This document shows positions 36,071 to 51,000 of a stretch of 64,000 bases of DNA, in pieces. The notes under the pieces were generated by a model. The model had not been told where the DNA came from and searched no databases. It was given only the letters and a program-made list of their open reading frames with translations. Source of the stretch: Moringa oleifera (Eukaryota > Streptophyta > Magnoliopsida > Brassicales > Moringaceae); assembly GCA_021397835.1 (NCBI GenBank), contig JAJFZO010000866.1, positions 69,501 to 133,500 of the forward strand. The letters run 5' to 3'. The translations under genes and the position numbers were made by a program. Every line of letters starts with the position of its first letter. Position 1 is the stretch's first letter.

Positions 36071-39000
36071 ATGGGTAAAGTGGAATTAGAAGAAGAAATA
36101 GAAGGAGAGCACGTTGAGACCACTGATTATTTCTTCCAGAAGATTGGGGAAGCCATCCCTATCAAATCCCAAGACTCTCAATTTGACCTCCAAAACCCTC
36201 CGTCTCTGCCTCTCGCCGTCTCCGAGCGCCTCGGGTTCATCTTCGTCGCCTATTCCTCGGGAGGTTCACTCTTCTTCCCTTCATACTTGGAATTCATTTC
36301 CATTTTTCTATTAAGTAATAGTATTCATTTTTTGGACTATGCGTATGCGTTGGTAATCATGCTACTTTTGCGTATTGCCTGTAGGGTTTTGTGTGGCAAG
36401 GACGAAAGATGTTATAGATTCTGCAGGAGCCATTAAGGAGAAGGGCACTGCTGCTTCTATCCAGGATTTGAGTCTTGTTGATGTTCCTCTTGGCAAGGTC
36501 CACATCCTGGCTCTTTCCACTGATAATTCCACGCTTTCCGTGTCTGTTGGTGCTGATCTTCATTTTTATCTGGTCAATTTGCTACTCAACAAGGTATTTC
36601 TTCCGTTCTTTGTCCTGTCTGTTTGTTTCGTTTTTGTTTTTTCAGTTTCGTGTAGTAACTCCCTTTTTTTTTCTCCCTTTTTTTGAGTGGGTTGCTAAAT
36701 GTTGAAGTCCAACTTTATTCAGGGGACCTATATCAGCCCCTTTAACATCTGCAGTTCGTTCAAATTATTTTCTTTTTGTTATTCATGCAAAAGCAAAAAG
36801 GGAGAGAGATGGAGCTCATTAGGTTTATTTATATAGTTTATTTGTGCTCATAACTGTGCTTTTTAGCAGTGGACATGTTCTGGTGATCATTATATTGTGG
36901 ATGAACTATTGATCTGATTAATTCTTTTTTGTTTTTTTTTTTTTTTGTTTTTGCATTACACAGCAACTTAAACCATCTTTCTCCCATTCGCTCGATCAAT
37001 CAAGCTTTGTCAAGGATATAAGATGGACGAAGAAAGCAAAAAAGGCATACCTTGTCCTCTCAGATCACAGGAAGCTCTATCATGGAGTTGATGATTGCCT
37101 TCCTAAATGTGTTATGGATGGTGTTGATGCTGGTATATTTTATCTTGTGAGAGATATTTCTAGTCATCAATTATGTCTGATGAACCCTTTTTCACATGAT
37201 ATACTTATAACTAATTGTCACACGAGTTTTAGGTATATATCTTGCATTAATGCCCAAGCCCATGTGCTTTTCTCCTCTCATCAGTTTGACAATATTTCAC
37301 TGGCAGCTGAGAGCATCATCTGGCATGAAATAATACTGTCACAGAGGACCCTACTTGTGTATGTGGGACACCTAGGCATCATAAGAATAACTAGTATTTC
37401 ACAACAGGATATGACATAGCTATTGCTGCTGAACATGTATTTGGCATGGTATCAACAACATGAGTGGAAGACATTCCTAATTCTAGTTTAATGAAGGACC
37501 TCAGTGTTCTTTCTTTGTAACCTTTCATGTACCATGCATACTTCAAAATGAATCAAGTGCCTTGATTGTGTTTATAAAAGAAGTTTTTATCCCAGAGCCT
37601 GCAGCGTCAACAACCTGAAAGACACCCCTGCATAATATGCCATTTTATGTGTAGGCAGCTGCTGTTGTCCATATATGGCTTAGGATAAAAGAACACTACT
37701 CGGAAGAGGCCAACAGACATACTACACACAATGAGGTGGTTGGAAGGGAGAGCTTTTCTCTCTAATTGCTTTTTTTTTTTTTTTTTGTGATATCGAGCAC
37801 CAACCTAAGGCAGGGCGATTTGTGTACATGTCCTTGCATAGTAAATTTGGAGAGACAACTGTGATCCAACACGCAAACCTTCAAGAATGATACAAGTGTA
37901 TATGTGTGTGTGCCCGTTTTTTTCCCCATTGCCACGGTGGCATGAACCGCAGACCTTGCATCCCTTGAATCCTAACCTAGGCCACTGAAACAACCACATG
38001 GGAGTCTCTTCAGTTGCTTTGAGGCCAGTCTAGATGAGTGAGGCTATGTTTGGGATTTGCTTGCTTTTGGCTCGAGAAGCGCTACCTTGCTTGAGCTTTG
38101 GAAACCTCATTGAAGTAGAGTTCCCATCAGATTATCTTGTTAAACACCCAAATAAATGAGGAATGTGTTTGATTGATAGAAGAGTAGAGTTCAGTGAAGG
38201 CCTCATAGCAAGAAAAAGACATGTTATCTCTTGATGATTCTGCTTTGCTATTTATTTTTTTGAGTCTTGGTCAGTTAAAGAACTAGAAGATATTTTTCCT
38301 TTTTTCTGCCTGCTAAGAGTCGCTAGAATTATCTATGAGTAAAAGCGTTCAAGCCTGAAATAAAGATGAACTCAACACATTTATTTTCACTTCCTGAGTT
38401 AAAACATGTTTTCTGAAAGACAAACTGCAGTCTTTAATGTTGCGTAGATTATGTAAATATGCAGTGTTCTAAGTCATACTCTACTTGATTACTAAAATTA
38501 GATTTTTCTGTTTTTAAAAATAGCTTTGCCTGAAGACTACCTTGCAAAACAGTGTGATTCCAATGCTGTGGTTATCTTGTTTAGATTATGAATATGATGT
38601 CAAAAAATTCTCCTACACTGGTTTTAACTCTTATTTTGTCTTTGTTTCAGTTGAATGGAGTGTAAAAGGGAGTTTTGTTGCTGTAGCACAATCTAACATT
38701 CTTACCATTCTGTCGTCTAAACTCGATGAAAAGTTATGTATCACACTCTCGTTTAAGTCATGCAGTGGTGATTCTGATACAAACTGCATTGTTAAAGGTA
38801 TTTTATTCTATATGGGTTTGACTTCATAACCGAATATTCCTTTTTCTCAGTAAGACATCAAGCAAGGAGTTTGCTTATATATGGATTAATTTTTTCTGCT
38901 GTTCACGGGCTGTATATATTTCTTTTCATAATAGAGGTTGCATACTTGCCTCATCCAATAAAAATCCATGCCAAGCATTCCTCAAACTTTGTTACTTCTT

Positions 39001-42000
39001 AGCACATGCATGATTCATATGTAATGATGTCTATGATTTTTTTTTTTTTTTTGAGTAGGATGCCTACGAAATATGGTTTCTGTGATCAGATTGATTGAAA
39101 AAAAAAAAATTATGTTTTGCAACAACTTTTTCGAATTTTTTTTTGTTTTGCTTTTTTTAGTGGTATACAGTTCAGTTTCATGACCTTATTATCAAAAAAT
39201 AATCATGGCCTACAAATGCTTAATCGTGAAATGTTTTGGGTTGTTAAAACTGGGTTAGGGGTAAATAGAGGGAAATTTTGGTGAAGTTTAATCTACGTAC
39301 AAAAATACTTGTTCTTTGTGTGGAAACAAATCCCCTGATGTAAGAAACAAGATCTAGTGATGTATGTGTTAGGTTGAGCAAACTGATGCTCTAGTCTAAT
39401 AACCACAACTTTGCAAATACTTTTAGTTTCTATTGTGTTGTTGCCTGGTTGTAATACCATCTGTATATGGCTTGTACTTTGCGTTCTTTTCTCTAGGGGT
39501 TATATGTCCTTTTGTCTTTGTTCTTCGAGTTGTTCTTCATATATCCTTCTTCCTCATGTAATGGAGTAATGTTAGCATGCTGATGTCTATAAAATCCTAC
39601 AAGTAGTCCCGGCAGCCATTTACTTAGCACCTGTAACATATTTAAGTGCAGACATTATGCAGTACACTCTTTAGTATGTTTGATACTTATATCAAAACTC
39701 TAGAATCAGGGGAACTTGTTCTGTTGAACCCTGACAAGTGATTTGCATTTTCAATGTTGGATTTGAGGTTCAATTTGCAGTTGCTTTTTCCTCCTGAAAT
39801 TAGAGCCATTATGCAATATTTCGTGAAATTTCTCTGATATGGTAAACAATAGCTCTGTTGGCTGCATAATCCAAGTTATCAAGCAATGTGAATTTGTTAC
39901 CTTCGATGTATTTTTTTTAGAGAAAATATTATTCTCTTTTCTAGTTAAAGATTTTTGCATCAATAACTTAGGAACTAAATGTTTTCTTGAATTACTGCAT
40001 CAGTGGATTGTATAAAGTGGGTTCGTCATGATTGTATCATCCTGGGATGCTTTCAGCTTACTGATGGCCGGGAAGAAAATTACTTTGCTCAAGTAATCAG
40101 AAGCATGAATGGCAAGATTACTGATGTTAGTAGTTCTTCCTGCAAAGTGACTCAAAAATTTTGGTTTGCAGTATCTTGTCATTTGTCTATCCTTCTTTAC
40201 TTCTAGCTTATTGATATGGTCTGTGCAACAGAAAGGGCAAACTCAGAATTACCATATGTGGAAGTGCAACTGCACTCAGTTTATTGTGGCTTTTAGATGA
40301 TAAATAGTATCATCTTTTCAGACACAAGTTTTTTCTTAAGTGGTTTCAACTGGAACCCTATAGTAATACAACAATAACTATAGTAAGATAATAACCAAAA
40401 CAACATAGAGCGTTAACATTTTTTTCTCCTTTCCATCTATATTTATTATCATTGATTTTGTGCAATCTTTCTTGCAGGCTTCTTCCAAGCCAGTTGTGTT
40501 GTCTTTCTGTGATTTATTTTCAGGTTTGGTTGATGATATTGTGCCCATTGGTAGTGGACCTTATTTATTCTTGAGCTACTTAGAGCAATGGTACTTATGT
40601 TCACTTCATGAGCTTTTCATTTTCTGAATTTTTATTGTTTTGCTATTCTTAGCAAGTACTTTCCTTTTTCCAGTTGCATATTTTCTAACAGTTTAGATTG
40701 TTCCAAAATTTAATTGCCAGTTCATATTTTGTGTAATTGATGTCTAATGTATAGGAGGAGAAAAGGATTCCATATAGAGATTAAACTATGAACTTAACTA
40801 TTACAGGAGAAATTTTGTGGTTGGGAATCCTTTGCGTAGTTGATTTTAGACATCTCACTTCACAAAAGGAAGAAAAATAAATAGAAATGTAAATATGACA
40901 AGAGGGGCAGAGTTCCTTTTCTAAATGTTGAAGCGGAGGAGAAAAATTTGGTTCCCAGCAAAATCATTGTAAATGAAAGAAATACATGTTTTTTTTTTTT
41001 AATACTCAGGAACAAACTATATGCATTTATTAATTACGTGCCAGAAAGGGATGTAACCCTTTACAGGTATAATTAGTTTTTAAAGGTTAGGATTTTTATC
41101 AAATCTATAAATTGCATATATTAGTTACGTAGCACAAGGTGATGTAACCCTTTATGAGTATAGTTTGTTTACAGACGTTAGGATTTTTTATGAAATTTAT
41201 AAATTGCTTCTCGTTTACAAATGAAGTACTCAAAACTCATAATTTTAGTGTAACCAGTAGTCCCTAAATGCATTTGTTGGTGTTTTTATCAAACAGATTT
41301 CTATTCATTTGGCACCATATTGATCAATAAATCATTATAGGTATCATCCTAATTATCTTCCTTCTCTCCTTGGCGACTCTCAAACTTGTCCACACCTCCA
41401 ACTCATCCCCTATAAAGCCAGTAACATCCCAAGACAACCCTAATGTAGCTAGAGCCCTCTCCCAATATTGTCTTGACCAATCCCACCTTAGAAGAATGTG
41501 GCATGCTCTTCTCTTGTTACAGAAAATGCAATAATTCACTGTAATCTTTCCTTCTTTTTAGATTATCGATGGTGACAATCTTTTCCCAAGTGTAATAAAA
41601 AAAAAAGGCACTTTGGTTGGAACTCAAGTTCTCTAAATAGGCTTCCCAGGAAAACGCCTTTGCTTTCAACTTAGTCTACAACCTTGAAGAATGATTCAAA
41701 AGTAAACTTTTCATTGTTGGCAGGGCCCTGTGTTCGTACCACTTAATCCTCTTTGTTTGCATTCACCTTTAACGCTTGATTCTGTGCATTAATTGCTTAA
41801 CTTGTCCCACCTCACAATGTTGAGTGTTCCTTGAAAACTGAACCAACCATGAAATCTCCCTATCATCCTCCATACGCACCCAATCATTGTTATTGCTCAC
41901 CAAGGAATATAATCTTGGACACTCCTCACTAAGAGGTTGTTCGCACACTATTTGTCCTGTCAAAACCTAATGAAATTGCCACACCTACCTTGTACCTCAC

Positions 42001-45000
42001 CCAAGGTTCTAACTCTTCCCACCTTTATTCCACACACTAGACATGTATGTGTACCTACCCTTTGATATCATATACCGCCCCATACTTAGCCTTCACTGTC
42101 TCTCCACTATAAATCTCCATAACAATTTTCCCAAAAGTGTTCTATTAAAGGATAATAAGGACTTAATCCCTCTATTAAAGGACAATGGGAACTTAATCGC
42201 TAGGCCTGCCCCCTTATTGTTGGTTGAGTCACCACACTTCACCTTACTAAATGACATTTATAGCCCTCTTTGGAGCTACCCCACAAAATTGTAGAAGCTC
42301 TAGCTTGCAACCAACCTCCCTAAGAATAGGAAACCTCACTAGCAAAAGGGTGCTATTAATCAAAGTAAGTCTTCTGCCTTTTGATGGATAGTGGCATTTT
42401 CATCTCGTAAGTTTCAAAACCATTCCACAAGTGTTGTCAACTTTGTATTTAGCCCCAAGAGGTAACTAAGACACTATGTTAGGAGGGACACATTTTGCTC
42501 CCCATAAGGCTCACCATGTGCATGCCATCTACCTCGTCCCCAAGTGGGATTTACTTGCTCTTTTCTAGGTTTATTTTCAATCCTGATACCGCTTCAAAAC
42601 ACAACATGATATCCTTTAGGTTGATTAATTGTTCCTCCTTCGGCCCACAAAAACGATCGTATCATCCACAAAAAGAGGATGCGAGATTGTTATCTCATGC
42701 CCTTGCTTTCCCATTATGAAATTGTCGATGAGTCCATTCTGCATGGCCCTTAAATGCAATTTTTCTAAAGTCTTCATCACCAGAATCTATAAGAGGGATC
42801 ATAGTGGGCCACCTTGCCATAACCCTCTGGGTGATACATGGCTTAGTATATAATAACATGTCACTGCATGTATGTCTTACACCAATTGATGGATAATTAT
42901 TCATTTGAAACAGCCCCAACTAGCTTTGTTAGGGAGATGTGCTTCTAGTTAAGTGCATCCTTTCAAGAAATAGCTTGGAACTGATTTATCACATGTCACT
43001 CCTTTACATTCAATATTTTGGGTACAAGCTGATTGTGTGGTATCTTATTTCTTTCAATAGTTGAATGTATAGCCATTTTCCCCCAAGAGTAAATTGAATT
43101 CCTTAAAGCAATCCGATGACATTCAAATTCCAACATATTACTCTATGTAGATTGTGAGGTCCTGATTCATAATTTTCCTTTTCTTTATGTATACTTTTTG
43201 CTGCAGTGAGCTTGCAATTACTGCAAACAGGAAGAATACAGATCTGCATGTTGTGTTGCTTGGTTGGTCTCAAGGTGATGAGAGGAGTGAGGTTGCAATT
43301 CTAGATATTGAGCGTGATGATTGGCTTCCGAGGATTGAGCTTCAAGGTGTGTAAACTTGCATTCTAACTTGCCACAGATTCTTAAAGTGATTATTCTGTT
43401 TTGTCATGATTTCTTTTTGTATTAAATTTTAAGAAATAGTATATTCAGGTTGTTATTGGATTCACATTGTTGACTTGAAGATGCCACCATGTTAACCTTC
43501 CGGACTAGCTTTTCTTGTTCTTTTGACAAAAAGGAAATGTGCAATATATACTGTATGGAAATAAATTGAAACCATTCAGATTTGAACCTATACTAGAAGT
43601 TACAAAGACTTCTGTTCAATCAATTAGACAATGTAAGTGGACATTCAAACTGGCGTTGACAGACAACCTATACCTATATTGGTCTTTATTAGTGTGGACT
43701 AGAAATCTCTGTTTTGAGTACAATTGTGTTTGTATATACGTTTGTATTCTTTTTTCCTTTAACTGTGGTTTCCTCTTCTGTTAATCTCATACTAGCATGC
43801 TGCTATGGCTCATGTTTCAGATAATGGAGATGATAATATGATCATGGGGCTCTGTGCTGATAAAGTTTCCATTTATGGGAAAGTTAAAGTCCAACTTGGA
43901 GTCGACAAACAGGATGAACTTTCACCACATTGCATTCTTATGTGCCTTACTCTTGAGGGAAAGCTTATCATGTTCCATGTTGCAAGGTACTTGTCTATAG
44001 GTCATTCTGAATTAAGATGACTCTGATTACTTGCTGCGCAGCTAGGTATCTATTTGTTGTTCTGCAAAGCTTAACAGTCTTGGGCATTATTGTTATTTTA
44101 TCTATCTTTAATAGACCTAGCACATATTTTGAACTGTGTTCTGCTGTAGTGTCTCAGGAACTACAGCTGCACCCAATGTCATTTCTAGCCCTTCTGAAGA
44201 GGAAGAGGATATATCTAATGGGGTACCTGTAGAATGTGATACATCTAAACTTGCTTTCAGATATGATAAGCAAGTAGCTTTTAGTCCTCAGTTGCAGCAC
44301 TGGAACAAAAAGGAGCCAAGTGCAAATAAATCTTGTGAAATTCTTGATGAAAGTGAGCTGAAACATTTTGACAAGGGCAGTTCAGTTTCTATGGTTGTTA
44401 CTGATCAAATGTCTCTCAAAGATACTGTTTTTGAAAGCCAGAAATCAGAATCTCTGAGAAGCTCAGTCTTGTTAGAAGCTGATGGGAAGAAAGAAGAACA
44501 TGTTGCGAAACTGTTGCAACACACCGATTGTCAACAAACACAGCTTTCTGGTCATCTCAGCACAAGTTTAGGACAATCATCTTCCAAGACTTCTCTCAAT
44601 AAGGGACTTAGTGATGTGTTTAGGGATTCCGGCGAAACAGAAAACCAGAAAATTGCAGGATTTGAAGCTACCATTGCTTCTGTTATAAAAAATAGTCAAA
44701 CTGATATCTCCACCCAATCAAATCTCAAGGATTTACAGGAAAGTGTTGAGGCGGTTAAGGAATCATTTGGAAGATTTGGGTCAACAGGCTTACAGTGTGC
44801 ATCATTTCAGTCATGGCCAAGTTCATCTCAATCGTGGTCAACTGGAAAAGTCATATGTTCAGAGAGATCTGACTCTAGATCTCTATTTTCATCGTCAACT
44901 TGCACTCAAGGCACCAGATTTGAAAATTCTGGAGTTAGCTTTGACAGTGCGAATGTTTCTGGTAATCTTGCTGGAAAACCTAGTCAAATTAAGGATGCTT

Positions 45001-48000
45001 CAGGTGCATCTACTTCTGTCAAATTTTCAGATCCAGCAGTGCAGAGTTGGGAACAGGGAGTTCCAACTGGGTCTGGGAAAGAGTCCGCACATTCCATCTG
45101 TAGCTTGCCATTGTCATCACAGCTAAATTTCTCCTTTGAAAATCCCCCTAACCATAAGGTTTATTCTTCCAATCAGAAAATGCCAACAAATTCCAGGACA
45201 CTAAAATCTGAACCCAACTTATCAAAGCAATTCAGCAATGTAATGCATTTCTCTTGTGACTTTTCCTTACAGATTTTAGTGTACTCAGCGTAACTGTAAG
45301 AAGACTAGTTTTAAGATATGTCCCTTTCTGTTTGTTGTTTTGAATCTCATAACTCTCTTTTATTTCAATTTCTTGTGTAGCTTATTAATCTTCATAAAGT
45401 TGGGAGACAGCAATGTAGCATAGTTGTGTAATTAATTGTTGGCCCACCTATGGCAACTAAAGTCATTCTACTTCATCCTTAGTTTACAAGCTTACGAGCT
45501 CAATTTTTTATCTTGATAATTACTCTTGAAGCTTAGGTTTTATTTATCTCTCCTCTTTTTCTAATGTCAGGAGCATTCCTTTTAACCTTATTGTTGTTTG
45601 GATGTGCATTTTTTTGGTGCGACTTTCTTTCTTAAGAGTTCTGTGTTTCTGCTTTCTCTCCCTGTATGTGCGCGCGCGCGCGCACATGCGTGCGTGCTTC
45701 CCTTCCCGCACTGCCCCATTGTTTCAGTATGTTTGAGGGTTAACCAATTATATTTTCTGCGAAAATACTATTGCTTTTTTTTCCCCCATTCCTCTCGTGT
45801 ACAATTCCTTTCTTCTTTCTTATCCTTTCCAGATTACAGAGATGGTCAAAGAATTGGATACACTCTTGGAATACATAGAAGGAAAAGGTGGCTTTAGGGA
45901 TATGTGCACTATCCTCCAGAAAAGTTCAGTTGAAGCACTGGAGCAGGGGATAGAAACTCTTTCTAACAAATGCCAGACATGGATGGTGATTTTTACTTAA
46001 ATTCCTCATCATTTTAATTTCATATATTATTTTTTCACGTCTTAGCTTTGACTTTGAATTGTTTGACATATGGTATTTTTAAATCTGTTTGTTGCCATTG
46101 TTTTCTTGAGAAAATTTGAACAGCTGTCCTATTCAGCATTCTGTTATCCTAGTAGGTATTTTGGTTCGTTTCTTCACTGCATCATCAGTTTGCAATATCC
46201 CTTTTTTATAATCATATTCGTATTCTTCATGTTCGTGGTACTTCTAGTAGCAATTTGGTAGTACTAGCATGCCTTTTGTTGAATTTCTAATTGTGCTTTC
46301 ATGATGTCATAGTCTTGATTGTCTTTTGACTTTTGTAGAGCTTGATGGATAAGCAACTTGGAGAGATGCAGCATCTTCTTGATGAAACTGTTGAAGGTAA
46401 TTTCTAAACTTATCATCAGATAACAGTATAAATTTTTTTTCACGTAAAAAACTTGAGAGATACTTTAGTTAGAGTTCAACATATTATTAGAGTGCATGGA
46501 TTCTTAAATAGATCTGACTTAAGGTAGTCCAGAGTCCTCAATAATCTCCAAAACTATCATTTTTAAATTGCAGTTGGATTAGTAATGGGTGATAGATAAA
46601 TGGTTACTTTGGTGTTCCATTTGTATCTCTCAAAATGGGGATGGAGTATGTTATCATGGGGTCAATACTGCTTGGGTGCTCGATTATTATTTCCAAACAA
46701 AGAGAAGATATCTGATTCCAGGAGGCCTTGAACATGACCTAGACCCTCTCCATCCTACTCTTAGGAGTCCAGCGATCGGTTTGACATTGCTTTATCTCCT
46801 AATGCAGCCATCTTGCATCAGAGAGAAATCGTATGATATTTTCATGGTTGATTGAGATGTCCTAACAGCTATAGTGAGTGAGGGCAAAGACATATATGAT
46901 GCACTTTAATGTCATTGCCTGGTTCTAGTTTTATGTGCAGTTAGAGACTTCTTTTCCTTTGTTGGTAAAATGTGGCGTCATCTCGCTTCTTCACCTTAAC
47001 TTGTGGTCTATCTTGTATGACAATCATAAATTCTAAATCTTATGTTTTAACTTAGCTAATGATAATTCAATTGATTTTCAGTTTTGGCAAAGGAAAGATG
47101 CATGGAAGGTATTGTCAAACAGGCTCTTGATAGTCGATATTGGGATCTCTGGAATCGCCAGAAGTTGAATTGTGAGCTGGAGATGAAGCGGCAACATATA
47201 TTGAAATCAAATCAGGTTTGCCTTCATTTATTTATCACATGCGATACCCCTCTGCAACCTGAGGTTGATTAGCGTTTACATTTGGTTCCCTTATTCAGGA
47301 CTTAACTAATCAGTTAATTGAATTGGAGAGGCATTTCAATAGGCTTGAACTCAATAGCTATGGCGAGAATGCTGGAGTTCATGCTGGTCGGAGAGTGATA
47401 CCCGATAGATATGGGCCTTCAAGGTATGATCTTAATATACATTGTTAGCTGTCATATCTAGTAATTAGGACTGGAATCATCTTATATCTTGTGGCATCTT
47501 CAAGCTGCCTCAAATGGATTAATCCCCAAAGCTGGGTGTAATGGAAAGTGGAGGGGCACTGCAAAATAATGATCTTGTCGTTGATGTTGTTTTTTTTTTT
47601 TTCTTCCAGATTCTTATTTAATTGCATAGTACTTTTGAACTCATGAAGTACTTGATGCCCATTAGCTTTGTGATAACCAGTCAAAATCTCTTTTATGCCA
47701 AAGTTGAGCATATTCTCTTTGCAGGCACATCCACTCCCTGCATAGTTTACATAACACAATGAGGTCCCAGTTAGAAGCTGCTGAGAAACTTTCTGAATGC
47801 CTCTCAAAACAAATGGCTATGCTGAGTGTAGAGTCACCTGTTAACCGACAGAATGTGAAGAAAGAATTATTTGAGACAATTGGAATCCCCTATGATGCCT
47901 CTTTCAGCTCGCCGGATGCGACAAAAGTCAATAGTGCATCTTCAATGAAAAAGCTCTTGCTTTCTTCTGGTTGTGCTCAAATTAAAGATCAGTCCTTGAG

Positions 48001-51000
48001 ACGCGAATCTAGTGCTTTGAAGAATTATGATCCAGAAACTGCAAGGAGGAGGAGAGACTCGTTGGACCGGGTAAATTTTATACATTGCTTTTCCCTATTT
48101 GCAGCCAGTTTGAATCCTTACTTTTGCGCTTGCATGCCTTGATGTTCAGCCACAAATTCAAGCTGGCTTAGTTATATCTGTTTATTTTGTTATATGACCA
48201 GTTTTTAGAGGAACTTGTGCAGAAGTTTCTATGAATTATTTGACTTCAATGTTTTTCATTGCAAGAGATAACCAGACTCCGCTGCAGTTACTAAATTCCC
48301 TTTGTCCCCACAATTTTTTTTTTTTCGACTTTCACTGCAATTAACTCCAGTGGTATCATTCTGATGGCATTTTGCTATACCTTTGAAGAGACTTTTTGTG
48401 AGGACATGTTCATGTAGCGACAATGAAATGTCCATCTCAGCTTTTATAATGTTGGCAAGTTTACTCAAGATCTTAGCAAAGATTGAGATAACCATGGCAT
48501 CTTTTATCGGACTATAAATATTTCATGTCCTTGTTTGTTCTGATAACCTTGTTGCAGAGTTGGGCTAGTTTTGAGCCACCAAAGACAACTGTGAAAAGGA
48601 TACTTTTGCAAGAACATCAGAAGCCAAGTGTCGACAAATCATCCTTGCTGATGGATGAGCAACATTTTGAGCGTCACATGCCAGAGGGACCTAGCGCCGC
48701 TAGCCTAAAGGATCATGCAGCCTCAGTCTCCTTGCACCTGATTAGTAACAAAGGTGAGCCATCTTTCTAGGTACTTTCATTTAAGATCCATAATCTTATG
48801 AAGAAACATTTGCTGACTTCCCCTATCCATGCATATTTATTTTCAGCTGGCATTCAGGATTCAAGTTCAAAAGAATCGTCAGAAAGCCAGTCAACCCCTT
48901 TTAGATGGGGTAATGGTTCAAGGCCTCCTATGCTGCAGAATAACAATCCTTTTGCATCATCATCAATTTCGGCATCCCAGTTTTCACTTGCAGTGGGGCA
49001 AGGTCATACCAGCGGCACTTCCAATGAAATGGGGGCTACATCATTGGATGGCACTTCTTATGTTCATAAGTCCAATACCATGTTGATCAAGGAGACTAAA
49101 TCCACAGTGCCATCCGCAGCTGATTCACATCAGACGCTTCCAATCTCTACAGTGTCAGCTGCAAAGACACCAGCTTGGCCAAAGAAATCCGATGAAATAA
49201 AAATTTCGAATGTTGAAGAGAACATGCTCAGAAATTCAACCATTGGGAGTGTGAAGCAATTGCCAATCACTAACAAAAGCCCCATTTTTGAGTCTAGCAA
49301 AAATCGTAACTCTCAATCCTCGGCTCTGGCTAGTGTTGCAGCTCCTTCCAGCTTGCCTGGAAATGTTCCATCATTTTCTCGTTCAGTAACGAAATACCAG
49401 CCTGGTGATAAATTATTGCCCTCTCATGCTTTGTCAATTTCAGCTCCCTTGTCATCATTATCTGCATCATCTTCAGCAACCTCATCTTCTATGATGGCAT
49501 TTCCTGTACTGGTTGCCGAATCATCCCTGATGACCAGTTCATTGTCAGCTCTTACCTCTTCATTGTGTACATCCTCTTCAACTGGAGCAACCTCGTCATC
49601 TGCAATACCATTCTCTTTATCACTTTCGGCCCCATCATCTCCACTTATTACTCCATCTTCAGCCTCCTCATCTTCATTATCTATACTATCTTCAACTGCC
49701 CCAAGCCTATCATCTGCAGTGCCATTTAGCATATCAGCAACCAGCTTCAAGGATGATGCAGGCCTTGCAGTTTCTTTATCAGCCTCATCTTCAACCACTG
49801 CAGTTGTCTCCTCCTCTGGTTCCTTTGCTTCTCAGGCTTCCAAGACAGTGATTCCCTCAACTACTCCATCTTCTGCGAGTTCAACATTGGAGACTCCTAA
49901 ACCTGAAATTCGAACTTCTAAAGGCAGTCTCAGCTCCAAAAATGGTGTGGATGCTGCTACACTAGCAATGCCAGCAAAGTCAGGGCCTGCGGCAGGTGAA
50001 TTTACTTTGAAGCTTGAACCTTCGGTTTCCTCTATCAATTCAATTGAGGTTCCAAGCCCATCTTCGTCTGGAACCCAGCCTGGCTTAGCCAATGTGCCAA
50101 GCCCTGCATCTACTATGACAATTAATTCCCAACCAGAGCAGCCATCTAATGCACAGACTCTTTTTCCTTCAACTTTGCCAACTTTCGGGAGTATCACTGT
50201 TGAAAAATATGAGGCTTCCGATGCTCCAGTCGCCCAGGAGGATGAGATGGAGGAAGAGGCTCCTGAGACGAGCCAAACATCTGAACTTAGCTTGGGAAGT
50301 CTTGGAAGTTTTGGAATTGGATCAGCACCCAACACCAATGCTCCTAAATCAAATCCATTTGGTGGTCCTTTTGGCAGTGCGGCAACAAATAGGACAAGCA
50401 CTTCATTCACCCTGACAGTTCCTAGCGGGGAGTTGTTCCGCCCTGCAACATTTAGTTTCCAGTCTCCACAACCTTCCCAACCAACCCAGCCTGGAAATTT
50501 AAGTGCATTTTCGGCCGGATTTGGTACTGGAACAGCTGCTCAAGTTCCCACTCAAACTGGGTTTGGTAAACCATCACAGATTGGATCAGGGCAGCAGGCA
50601 CTAGGATCAGTTCTTGGTGCTTTTGGGCAGTCAAGACAGCTTGGTGCTGGTTTGCCAGGAGCTGGCTTTGCTACTGCCAGTAGCTTTAGTGGCGGTTTTG
50701 CTGGAACTAATTCAACCAGTAGTTTTTCGGGTGCCGCCAGTGGAGGTGGGTTTGCTGGTGTTGCTTCCACCATCGGTGGATTTTCTGGTTTGGCCACAGC
50801 TGGTGGGGGTTTTGCTGGTATGGCTTCAAGTGGGAGGGGTTTTGCAGGTGTTGCTTCAGGTGGTGGTGGATTTTCTGGAGTGGGTTCAGCTGGTGGAGGA
50901 TTTGGTGGCATGGCTCCTGCTGCTGGTGGGTTTGTGGCTGCTGCATCAGCTGGTGGCGGGTTTGCAGGAGCTGCTGCGGCAGGTAGGATTTTGATCTATT

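Noticed and set aside
35830..36123. Minus-strand frame with a poly-leucine run
   Set aside because: It is the reverse of the (GAA)n leader of NUP214, a low-complexity artefact.
49424..50410. Two long minus-strand open frames (124 and 192 codons), acidic and Asp/Glu/Val-rich
   Set aside because: They are reverse-complement shadows of the Ser/Ala-rich exon 16 of NUP214, where TCA/TCT-rich codons leave the opposite strand open.
50149..50994. Plus- and minus-strand frames over the NUP214 repeat region (Leu/Val-rich and Pro-rich products)
   Set aside because: They are frame shadows of Gly-rich repeats with no splice or start context.
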